A stretch of 32,737 nucleotides of DNA from an uncultured Succinatimonas sp. (GTDB lineage Bacteria > Pseudomonadota > Gammaproteobacteria > Enterobacterales > Succinivibrionaceae): contig NZ_CAJKVK010000013.1 of NCBI RefSeq assembly GCF_905203285.1, positions 1 to 32,737 of the forward strand, in the 5' to 3' direction. The notes under the pieces were generated by a model. The model had not been told where the DNA came from. It saw only the letters and a program-made list of their open reading frames with translations, and did not search any database. Positions 8,385 through 14,749 of this stretch are shown one piece after another (the stretch's first letter is position 1; each line of letters opens with the position of its first letter). The position numbers and the translations under genes were made by a program.

Positions 8385-9356
8385 CTATTCAAAGATTACG
8401 CTGACGCTTTGTCCAAGTCGCAGTACTTCATCAGGATCGGCAACATCAATGCGTACTTCATAAACAAGCTGTGGTCGTAATTCTTCTGTTTGTACGGTTT
8501 TAGGAGTAAACATCGCCGTATCGCTTATAACTGCAATGTTTCCTGAAATTGTTGTGCCGCTTGCGGTTTCAATTAAGACTTTATTGCCGGTTTTTACCTT
8601 AACAAGCTGCAGTTCCGTAAGGTAGCAGCGCACGAATTTATGATTAAGCTGCGATAGGGTGAAAACCGGAGTTTGAGCTGACGCCATATCCCCGAGTTCA
8701 AGATTGCGGGTACGTATTTTTCCGTCATAGGGAGCTTTAATTACGCTTTGCTCTTTGATTTTGTAGATTATGTAGTCAAGTTCGTTAAGACAGGTTTGAT
8801 AAGCTTCTTTTTGCGCATCTATTTCTTCTTGGCGATAACCGTTTTTAAGTAAGCTAAGATTAGCTTTTGCCGTATTAAGATCTTCTTTTAGAACATTTAA
8901 CTTAAAGAAATCGCTGTCATGCGTTTGAGCACTGACGGCGTCTTTTTTATACAGATTATCGGTTCTTGCAAATGTCTTTTCCTGAAGCTTGACTTCGTTT
9001 TCAAGTGCGTTTACTTCAGCTTCTGCTTTATCTATTTCTTCTTTTCTATATCCGTTTTCAAGCAGATTCAATTGTGCTTTAAGTCCTTTGCAGGAAGATA
9101 ATTTAATGTTTTTTTCATGCTCTAAGGCTTTAGTATCTAATGTTGCAAGGATTTCTCCTTTTGTGACTTTTTGTCCTTCATCAAAAAATAACGCATTAAT
9201 TTTGCCGTTTATTTCAAAGGCAAGCGAACTTTCTCTGATATCGACGTTGCCGTAGGCTTTAAGTCCTCGGTACTCTTTATCTTGATTAAGATATAAAACG
9301 ATACCTAAAAGGATGAGGGTAATTAGAAATAAGCAAACTAAGATTTTCTTTTTCAT
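8385..9356 (-). CDS. ybhG: HlyD-family periplasmic adaptor of ABC exporter (YbhG-like)
   Basis: This membrane-fusion protein links the inner-membrane ABC exporter towards the outer membrane. It has 323 residues (E. coli YbhG about 332). Residues 4-23 form one N-terminal membrane anchor or signal. Then come YGNVDIRESSLAFEINGKI (35-53, biotinyl-lipoyl half) and a long coiled-coil hairpin with a duplicated NGYR-x-EEID motif (101-109 and 172-180). The second lipoyl half is near APYDGKI (208-214), and the C-terminal beta-barrel region contains FTPKTVQTEELRPQLVYEVRI. These motifs, including the FTPKTV-x-T element, are diagnostic of YbhG. The start ATG has an AAGGAGT Shine-Dalgarno inside the last codons of the TetR gene, with 2 nt between the stop and the start, so regulator and adaptor are translationally coupled. 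Confidence 0.88.
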   Translation of the reverse strand: MKKKILVCLFLITLILLGIVLYLNQDKEYRGLKAYGNVDIRESSLAFEINGKINALFFDEGQKVTKGEILATLDTKALEHEKNIKLSSCKGLKAQLNLLENGYRKEEIDKAEAEVNALENEVKLQEKTFARTDNLYKKDAVSAQTHDSDFFKLNVLKEDLNTAKANLSLLKNGYRQEEIDAQKEAYQTCLNELDYIIYKIKEQSVIKAPYDGKIRTRNLELGDMASAQTPVFTLSQLNHKFVRCYLTELQLVKVKTGNKVLIETASGTTISGNIAVISDTAMFTPKTVQTEELRPQLVYEVRIDVADPDEVLRLGQSVSVIFE

Positions 9357-9358
9357 GA

Positions 9359-9988
9359 TTACTCCTTAGCGTCTTTTAAAGGAGTTTGAAGCAAACTGTT
9401 TAAAAGCAGTTTAGGCAGTGTTTCTTTTAAGGTTAGACGTGACGGCAGAAAACTTTCTTTTTCCGTTAAAATCATGGATGAAAGAGATGAAATAAAAAAC
9501 GATCCGGCGATCATGGTTAAAGTTATGTCGCTTAAATTTTGCGTTTCCCTGGCGTCTATAAGCAATTTTTTAGTAGGCTGTGTGATTTTGCCGAAGATTT
9601 CAGAGAAAAATATTTGTTTTAAAAACGGGTTATTGGCGCTTTCGGTAATGAAAATAAGCAGTAATTTTAAATAGCGCTCATCACCCGTGATAGCATAGAT
9701 AAGGTCAACAATAGTTTTTATCTTTTCTTTAACGTCTTGACTATCGGTAGTTTGAGCTTTTTGAACCGCGATTGAATGATTTTTAACTGTGGCGCGTACG
9801 ACCTGTAAAAACAGCTCTTCTTTGGTTTTGTAATAAAGATAAATAGTACTGCGCGATATGCCTGCGGCTTTGGCAATATCAAGTAAAGTGGTTTTGGAAA
9901 AACCGTTAGTCAAAAATTTATCGGCAGCGGCATTAAGTATTTCGCTAGGTCGTGCATCTTTGCGTCTTTCCCGTTTGTTTTCGGTCAT
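9359..9988 (-). CDS. TetR-family repressor of the exporter operon
   Basis: This is a DNA-binding repressor of 209 residues. The N-terminal helix-turn-helix is classic TetR: a TLLDIAKAAGISRSTIYLYY segment (about 34-53) with KTKEELF following. The C-terminal half is the variable ligand-binding and dimer domain. The open frame can be extended upstream to a TTG at 9994, but the GAGG Shine-Dalgarno at 9995-9998 is 6 nt from the ATG at 9988 and directly abuts the TTG, so I set the ATG as the start. It is first in an operon with adaptor, ATPase and two permeases. This is the order of the E. coli cecR(ybiH)-ybhGFSR locus, so it is probably the CecR counterpart, but I cannot confirm orthology. The palindrome at 10001-10022 is its likely operator, implying autorepression. 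Confidence 0.88.
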   Translation of the reverse strand: MTENKRERRKDARPSEILNAAADKFLTNGFSKTTLLDIAKAAGISRSTIYLYYKTKEELFLQVVRATVKNHSIAVQKAQTTDSQDVKEKIKTIVDLIYAITGDERYLKLLLIFITESANNPFLKQIFFSEIFGKITQPTKKLLIDARETQNLSDITLTMIAGSFFISSLSSMILTEKESFLPSRLTLKETLPKLLLNSLLQTPLKDAKE

Positions 9989-10000
9989 GGGCAACCTCAG

Positions 10001-10022
10001 TTAATGACACATGTGTCATTAA
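10001..10022. promoter_or_regulatory. Perfect 22-bp palindrome, likely TetR operator
   Basis: Each half reads TTAATGACACA in from its end, and the two halves are exact reverse complements with no spacer. It ends only 2 nt before the Shine-Dalgarno of the TetR-family gene (9995-9998), so a bound dimer would sit on or just downstream of the transcription start. A shorter imperfect relative, TTATGACATAA, lies at 10054-10064. Size, symmetry and location are as expected for a TetR-family operator; binding is inferred, not seen. Confidence 0.75.
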
Positions 10023-10140
10023 TTAGTTTAGAAGAAAAATTGGGAATTAAAAGTTATGACATAAGAATTGGCGCTTGAAGTCACATAAATTAAGAAAAGG
10101 AATATGCAGCAGTCAGCTCTTAAGATCTGCTGATACTAAT

Positions 10141-10167
10141 TTGCCGCTAAGCGTTGCTTCACATAAT
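10141..10167 (+). promoter_or_regulatory. Possible promoter of the small lipoprotein gene
   Basis: TTGCCG (10141-10146) is followed after 15 nt by CATAAT (10162-10167, 5 of 6 to the -10 consensus). Spacing is short of the optimal 17, so the call is weak. Transcription would start about 22 nt before the ATG at 10197. The 208-nt gap between the divergent TetR and lipoprotein genes must hold promoters for both directions; on the minus strand I see no convincing -35/-10 pair. Confidence 0.3.
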
Positions 10168-10196
10168 TAAAGAAAATATTTTTTAAGGGAAAGAAT

Positions 10197-10394
10197 ATGT
10201 CAAAAAGTAAAGTGATAACAGTAATCAGTATCGGCATTGCAACATTGTTTTTAAGCGGTTGTACCGTTCATTATGATCATATGCCGCCAAGACCGCATCG
10301 TATCGAAAGGCCGATGCATAAAGCACCTCCTCCTATGTTTCATCATGTAAAACCGGCGCCTCCGCGTCCTTTCCCGGGACCTCACCGTCGTTAA
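10197..10394 (+). CDS. Small His/Pro-rich lipoprotein, function unknown
   Basis: The product is 65 residues. A short basic N-terminus (MSKSK) precedes a hydrophobic stretch (6-19) and the lipobox LSGC with lipidated Cys22, so the mature part is only 44 residues. That part contains 7 His and 13 Pro plus several Arg/Lys, in runs such as MPPRPHR and MFHHVKPAPPRPFPGPH. Translation begins at ATG with AAGGGA upstream. I do not recognise the family. The His spacing could bind metal, or the basic, proline-rich tail could thread through or touch peptidoglycan; both are inference. It lies divergent from the exporter operon and 98 nt before the autotransporter, without a strong terminator between, so co-transcription with the latter is possible. 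Confidence 0.75.
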   Translation: MSKSKVITVISIGIATLFLSGCTVHYDHMPPRPHRIERPMHKAPPPMFHHVKPAPPRPFPGPHRR

Positions 10395-10399
10395 AACGG

Positions 10400-10461
10400 T
10401 TAATGTAAGGTTTACATTAAATCTCTGTGAAAATTAATGGGTACTTGCGCAAAAAGCGCAA
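10400..10461 (+). other. Two small hairpins between lipoprotein and autotransporter
   Basis: TTAATGTAA (10400-10408) pairs with TTACATTAA (10412-10420) across a 3-nt loop. TTGCGC (10445-10450) pairs with GCGCAA (10456-10461) across AAAAA. Neither is followed by a T-run on the plus strand, so they do not look like strong intrinsic terminators. They may instead mark an mRNA processing point or leader structure of the autotransporter mRNA. Confidence 0.4.
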
Positions 10462-10492
10462 CTGATAAAAGAATTGATTATGTAGGCATAAG

Positions 10493-13135
10493 ATGGGAGG
10501 TAGATATAAAAAATTCGGAGTTATTTTGAAAAGAAGTAAAAAGATTTTAGCGATCGCGGTTTCGCTTGCACTAAGTACGGCAGCTCAGGCTGCAGTTTTA
10601 AATTTTGATAGTGAAGATAAGGCATATTCTGCAGACAGTAATCCTGCTAGAGAAGGAGAATGGTTCGGTCCGACTTTAGATGACGGGAATACCGTAAGCT
10701 ACAATAAAGTGAATGTTCTATCTTCTTTTGAAGACGGATGGGTTTTTGGCGGATATTCACATAATTCACTTAATGTCACCGACAATGAACTGACGATTTT
10801 AGAGAAAGGCTCAGTCGGTAACGCTATAGGCGGATTTAATGCCAAGGCTTCTGCGATGTATAACACGGTAACCGTAAAGGGACAGGCAAAAAATGTCATT
10901 GGCGGCTATACGACGGCAAAGGGATATGCCCGCAGCAATAGTGTTGAAATCGCGGACGATGCCACGGCAGACAATGTTTTGGGCGGTTACGCGCTAAATG
11001 CGCCTGCTGACAGCAATGACGTCGTGATTGACGGCACGGTGTTTGGCAATGTTTTAGGCGGTTACGGATTTAGCGGAGCTCAAAGTAATTACGTGGAAAT
11101 AAACGGAGAAGTTAAAGGGGCCTCTTATGCAGGCTATGCACGAAACGGTGATGTTTTATATAACGGCGTTATTTTAAACTCAGGAGCAACAGTTGCAACT
11201 ATATACGGTGCTTATGTTGAAAACGGGGCTGCCGAATCTAATTTCGTGACCGTAAATGAAGATGCTTCTGTACAAAAAGTCATAGGTGCTAAAAGTGAAA
11301 ACGGTGATGTTTCATACAATACCGTAGATGTTGCAGGCACGGCTACATGTATAGTAGGCGGTGAAAGTACCGGCGCTAAAGCGCTTAATAATTCGGTTAC
11401 TTTAAATTCAGGGGCACATGTGTCAGGGTCTGTTATTGCAGGCTCCGGCAAATCTCAAGCTTTTGGCAATCAGCTGCGGATAAAAAAAGGTGCCGATGTG
11501 AGTGAATCCGCTTATGCAGGTCTTTCACAAAATGGATCTGCAAGCTACAACTACATGGAGTTAAGCGGTACGGTCCATACAGCAGCAGGCGGCTACAGCG
11601 AAAACGGCAAAGCGGATTTTAATTACGTTAACGTGCTTGACGGCGCTGATGTTAATGATGTCTATGGCGGAAAAGGCGGTATCAGCGCATCTCACAATAC
11701 TTTATTGGTTAAAAATGCCAAGGTTTCAGGCAACGTTTACGGCGGACAAGGAAAAGCGGCTGACGCCAATATCGTTATTTTGTCAGGCAGTATGAAGCTT
11801 AAAAATGTTTATGGAGGCTATAACGGGACTAAACCTATAAATGCTCGAAACGTTATTAGCGCAGAAGGTAACGTGCGGGTAGAAGACATTGACGGATTTA
11901 AAGTTTTAAAACTTACGGTCAATAATGAAAACATCAAAGTATCCGATAATTATGAAGATGTCGGGGATAATCGTTTTATTCTTAGTTCAAAAGCGGATAT
12001 CGATCTTAAAAATAAGACCTTGGTAGTTGCTTCTCATAAAGTTGATCCTAAGGAAAATATAGCTCTGCTATGGTCTGGCGACGATATTTATACCGACGAA
12101 AATACCGTGGTGGAGGGTGATAATACTTTCGTGTTTAAGCGCTGGTCTTCAAAGGTTAGTCATGAATATAAGCATGAGCTTGGTATTGAAGATATCGTCA
12201 ATAACGATGATTTTATCGAGGAAACTGTAGTAAGCGATGAAGCAAAAACTTTATCCAAAGCTTATTTAAGTTCTATTGCGCTTATAAAACAAGGAGCGGA
12301 TTTTATTATTGAGGACGCAAAAGCGGCGGCGTTATATGCATTAGGCGATACGAACAGATCCGCTTTATTCGCTACAGCACACGGCGGTTATACAAATTAT
12401 GACAATGAAAGCGAATTTTCAATTCGAGATTATCATTTAGCCGTAGGCGGTGCGTTTAAATACGATAATCTTTTATGGTCTTTGTTTGCAGAAACGGGAA
12501 TAGGTGAGGCAGGTTTAAAAGAAAACGCCGATATTGATACGGATCTAAGTTATGTCGGTTTGGGAACTCTTATTGATTATGAGTTTGCAAACGGTTTATA
12601 TGCCGATGCGGCACTGCGCTTTGGGTATATAAAGACCGACTTTGACGGAAAATATGAAGATGATGAGGCTTCTTTTGTAAGTCATAATCTTTACGGCAGC
12701 ATTCATGTGGGCGGAGGTTACCGTTTTGCCTTAAATGATTTTATTAAAGCGGATGTTTATACCCGCTATTTAGGCATTTATGAAACTTCCGATCGTTTTA
12801 ACCTTCATGATAAAAGTGATTCGCGCATGAGCGTTGATCCGAGTTTTGCGCATGCTTTACGTGCCGGAACTGAATTTAATTTTAAACTCAATTCCTTTAT
12901 AAGTTTGAATGCAGGGGCGGGTATTGAGCATATCTTTGTTTCGTCGGTTAAAACTTTCGTCAACGGTTATGCACTACACAGAGAAAACATTGACGGTACT
13001 TCGTTTGTCGGAAGCCTGGGAGTTGACGTCACATCTGCCTTGTACCCTGATTTTTCGTTTGGCTCGAATGTGCATCTTAGTACAGGTGACAGACAAGGGG
13101 CGGCTTTTTCCTTTATTGCAGAATATAAGTTTTGA
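10493..13135 (+). CDS. Autotransporter with beta-solenoid passenger of ~25-residue repeats
   Basis: This is a type Va secreted surface protein of 880 residues. A signal peptide with a basic N-region (KRSKK) and hydrophobic core ends at AQA, so cleavage is likely after residue 33. The passenger carries about 15 repeats centred on GGY/GGF-type turns (86, 113, 137, 164, 189, 213, 239, 265, 289, 316, 342, 366, 392, 417, 441), with a pattern like N-x-V-x-V-x-x-G-A-x-V-x-x-V-x-G-G-Y. This is followed by a helical linker (about 583-616) and a C-terminal autotransporter barrel (about 620-880) ending in IAEYKF, with terminal Phe as the BAM signal. ATG 10493 has AGG 6 nt upstream; an alternative TTG at 10526 has GGAG 5 nt upstream and gives a textbook 22-residue signal peptide (MKRSKK...AQA). 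Adhesin or matrix roles are common in the family but no function can be read here. There is one Cys only (286). Confidence 0.88.
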   Translation: MGGRYKKFGVILKRSKKILAIAVSLALSTAAQAAVLNFDSEDKAYSADSNPAREGEWFGPTLDDGNTVSYNKVNVLSSFEDGWVFGGYSHNSLNVTDNELTILEKGSVGNAIGGFNAKASAMYNTVTVKGQAKNVIGGYTTAKGYARSNSVEIADDATADNVLGGYALNAPADSNDVVIDGTVFGNVLGGYGFSGAQSNYVEINGEVKGASYAGYARNGDVLYNGVILNSGATVATIYGAYVENGAAESNFVTVNEDASVQKVIGAKSENGDVSYNTVDVAGTATCIVGGESTGAKALNNSVTLNSGAHVSGSVIAGSGKSQAFGNQLRIKKGADVSESAYAGLSQNGSASYNYMELSGTVHTAAGGYSENGKADFNYVNVLDGADVNDVYGGKGGISASHNTLLVKNAKVSGNVYGGQGKAADANIVILSGSMKLKNVYGGYNGTKPINARNVISAEGNVRVEDIDGFKVLKLTVNNENIKVSDNYEDVGDNRFILSSKADIDLKNKTLVVASHKVDPKENIALLWSGDDIYTDENTVVEGDNTFVFKRWSSKVSHEYKHELGIEDIVNNDDFIEETVVSDEAKTLSKAYLSSIALIKQGADFIIEDAKAAALYALGDTNRSALFATAHGGYTNYDNESEFSIRDYHLAVGGAFKYDNLLWSLFAETGIGEAGLKENADIDTDLSYVGLGTLIDYEFANGLYADAALRFGYIKTDFDGKYEDDEASFVSHNLYGSIHVGGGYRFALNDFIKADVYTRYLGIYETSDRFNLHDKSDSRMSVDPSFAHALRAGTEFNFKLNSFISLNAGAGIEHIFVSSVKTFVNGYALHRENIDGTSFVGSLGVDVTSALYPDFSFGSNVHLSTGDRQGAAFSFIAEYKF
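10748..11821 (+). repeat. Protein-level tandem repeats in the autotransporter passenger
   Basis: The Gly-Gly-aromatic turn recurs 15 times at spacings of 24-27 residues (72-81 nt). Repeats 1-5 and 12 keep GGY/GGF; the middle copies drift to AGY, GAY, GAK, GGE, AGS and AGL, and the last return to GGK, GGQ and GGY. Nucleotide identity between copies is visibly low, so this is an old, diverged array that would be poorly recombinogenic, unlike recent slip-strand repeats. Confidence 0.75.
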
Positions 13136-13175
13136 TCATCTGTGTGTTGGTTATAACGTATAAAAAATAGAAAAA

Positions 13176-13209
13176 TTAATTTTTATTCGATATATCGAAT
13201 GAAAATTAA
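13176..13209. promoter_or_regulatory. 34-nt inverted repeat, operator or bidirectional hairpin
   Basis: The core ATTCGATATATCGAAT (13185-13200) is a perfect palindrome. Flanking TTAATTTT and AAAATTAA extend the symmetry to 13176-13209 with a single T/G position that would be a wobble pair in RNA. It sits 41 nt after the autotransporter stop and 70 nt before the ATPase start. With no loop and no separate T-tract it resembles an operator (form ATTC-N8-GAAT) at least as much as a terminator. No regulator gene is adjacent on this side. Confidence 0.5.
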
Positions 13210-13230
13210 AAATACAAAGATAGTTTTCAG

Positions 13231-13236
13231 TATAAT
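13231..13236 (+). promoter_or_regulatory. Candidate -10 box for the AAA_14/DUF4143 gene
   Basis: A perfect TATAAT would place the transcription start near 13243, 36 nt before the ATG. The matching -35 region (around 13206-13213, TTAAAAAT) is poor. The inverted repeat at 13176-13209 would overlap or flank the -35 region, so a protein bound there could control this promoter. Confidence 0.35.
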
Positions 13237-13278
13237 AAAGATAATCTGTGGTTTTAGATTGAATATTTGTTGTAATGT

Positions 13279-14493
13279 ATGATTGAGCGCGAGTTATATC
13301 TTAAGCGGATACGTCCTTTTATCGACACCGATATGGTTAAGGTAATGACGGGAATGCGCCGCAGTGGAAAGTCAATTATGCTTGAACTGATAAAAGGTGA
13401 GCTTCTAAAAAGAGGTGTAAAGTCTTGTCAGTTAGTTTCCTTAAATTTTGAGGATATGTGCTATATCCCGTTGCTGACGGCAGCAACTCTTTACAATGAG
13501 TTAATTAAGCGAGCCCAATCTTTTTCCGGAAAGGCTTATTTTTTTCTTGATGAAATTCAGGAAGTAAAAGATTGGGAAAAGTGTGTTAATTCGTTACGGG
13601 TTGCAATTGACTGCGACATTTACATTACCGGATCAAATGCAAAGCTTTTATCCGGGGAGTTAGCTACATATTTGGCAGGGCGTTACATTGAGTTTGAGAT
13701 TTTCCCGTTTTCCTTTGCTGAGTTTATAGATCTGTATCGTTCGTCAGCACCTAATGCTGACAACGCAGAGTGTTTTAAAGCTTATCTGACATTCGGGGGA
13801 ATGCCGTATTTGGCTAATTTAAATTGGCAGAAGGAGGCTTGTAATCAGTATCTTCATGATTTATTCAGCTCTGTGGTAATCAAAGATATAGTAAAACGCG
13901 GCAATATTCGAGATGTTGATTTACTTGAAAGAATTGTCTTTTATTCTATAAATCATGTGGGAAAGCCCTTTTCCGCCGCTTCTATAGTCAAATTTTTAAA
14001 AAGCGAACACAGAAAAGTTTCTACTGAAACGGTAATTAATTATCTGCGTTACTGTTGTGAATCTTTTCTTTTTCATCGTGTCAAGCGAGAAGATTTGCCG
14101 GGCAAGCAGCTTCTTTCGGTAAATGAAAAGTACTATGTTGCAGATCATGGCATACGTCAAGCGATGTGCGGCAATAATATGCAGGATATTAATCAAATTC
14201 TTGAAAATATAGTGTGTATGGAACTGCTAAGACGCGGATTTTCGGTAACCGTGGGAAAAATGGGCGCTAAAGAAATTGATTTTGCTGCTACTAAAGACGG
14301 TAAGAAAATTTACGTACAGGTGGCATATATGCTTGCATCCGACGACACGATCGAGCGAGAGTTCGGAGTGTTGCTTGAGGTTGCTGATAATTTTCCTAAA
14401 TATGTGATATCGTTGGATGAATTTGATATGAGTCGGGACGGAGTTATACATAAAAATGTTAGGGATTTTCTGCTCGATGATGATTGGTCTTAA
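13279..14493 (+). CDS. AAA_14 / DUF4143 family ATPase
   Basis: The 404-residue protein has the standard two-part layout of this family. The N-terminal AAA ATPase shows Walker A GMRRSGKS (25-32), Walker B YFFLDEIQE (87-95) and TGSNAKLLSGELATYLAGR (117-135, sensor-like). The FPFSFAEF segment (142-149) is also typical. The C-terminal DUF4143 part carries EIDF (D334) and YVQVAY (Q347), resembling a restriction-endonuclease-like core, although the usual catalytic Lys is not evident. The biochemical role of the family is unknown. There is no Shine-Dalgarno before the ATG (GTTGTAATGT), so translation may be low or leaderless-like. It stands alone between the autotransporter and the rpsB operon; no toxin/antitoxin partner or phage gene is adjacent. 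Confidence 0.87.
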   Translation: MIERELYLKRIRPFIDTDMVKVMTGMRRSGKSIMLELIKGELLKRGVKSCQLVSLNFEDMCYIPLLTAATLYNELIKRAQSFSGKAYFFLDEIQEVKDWEKCVNSLRVAIDCDIYITGSNAKLLSGELATYLAGRYIEFEIFPFSFAEFIDLYRSSAPNADNAECFKAYLTFGGMPYLANLNWQKEACNQYLHDLFSSVVIKDIVKRGNIRDVDLLERIVFYSINHVGKPFSAASIVKFLKSEHRKVSTETVINYLRYCCESFLFHRVKREDLPGKQLLSVNEKYYVADHGIRQAMCGNNMQDINQILENIVCMELLRRGFSVTVGKMGAKEIDFAATKDGKKIYVQVAYMLASDDTIEREFGVLLEVADNFPKYVISLDEFDMSRDGVIHKNVRDFLLDDDWS

Positions 14494-14534
14494 TTTTTGA
14501 CTTAGCGTGATTTTGCATTAATGGATTTTTAGGA

Positions 14535-14553
14535 ATTTTTGTAAAACAAAAAT
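14535..14553 (+). terminator. Weak hairpin after the ATPase gene
   Basis: ATTTTTGT (14535-14542) pairs perfectly with ACAAAAAT (14546-14553) across AAA. The stem is almost all A/T and the nearest T-run starts 6 nt later (14560 onward), so termination would be weak. The A/T tracts just downstream could equally act as an UP element for the rpsB promoter. Confidence 0.3.
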
Positions 14554-14595
14554 CAGATATTTTTCGGGATTTTTCATTAAAAATTGTCATTTGCA

Positions 14596-14604
14596 TGATA
14601 AAAT
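14596..14604 (+). promoter_or_regulatory. Extended -10 promoter of rpsB-tsf
   Basis: TG-A-TAAAAT (14596-14604) is an extended -10 element preceded by A/T tracts (TTTTTCATTAAAAATTG) that look like an UP element. No good -35 is present at 16-18 nt. Transcription would start near 14611, giving a 5' leader of about 140 nt, long enough to hold the structured element at 14660-14718. Confidence 0.5.
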
Positions 14605-14659
14605 ACGCAAGCCTTTGCGTATAGGACGTAAAGGTTTTAGGTGTAATTTTTAAAACACA

Positions 14660-14718
14660 CACTGCTTATAAACGCTTTTTCCGGGTGCCTTTTTTAAGGT
14701 TGGAAAAACGGAGCAGTG
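14660..14718 (+). promoter_or_regulatory. Structured rpsB 5' leader, likely S2 autoregulatory site
   Basis: Three nested helices are visible: CACTGCT (14660-14666) with AGCAGTG (14712-14718), TTTTTCC (14676-14682) with GGAAAAA (14702-14708), and CCTT (14688-14691) with AAGG (14696-14699) around TTTT. A smaller hairpin ACGCAA/TTGCGT lies at 14605-14620 near the expected start of the RNA. Ribosomal protein S2 represses rpsB-tsf translation in E. coli through a conserved leader, so I infer the same job here; the match to that leader was not computed. An extra GGAGG (14718-14722) at the base of the stem has no start codon nearby and could take part in the control. Confidence 0.5.
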
Positions 14719-14749
14719 GAGGCATAACCCAATATAAAGAGGAAATCTC

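Noticed and set aside
10120..10140. GCAGCAGTCAGCTC...ATCTGCTG as a terminator or riboswitch
   Set aside because: Only CAGCAG/CTGCTG can pair clearly, with a long loop and no T-tract; there is no recognisable aptamer.
10748..11821. Regular repeats as a possible CRISPR or satellite array
   Set aside because: The periodicity is in the protein, copies are diverged in DNA, and the reading frame is continuous through them.
14494..14595. A/T-rich direct repeats (ATTTTT units) as a mobile element scar
   Set aside because: They are short homopolymer-like tracts of the kind seen in UP elements upstream of ribosomal promoters; no inverted ends or target duplication.
4341..14749. The map-rpsB island as a prophage, defence island or integrative element
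   Set aside because: No integrase, phage structural gene, restriction or toxin-antitoxin pair, tRNA or direct repeat ends could be found.
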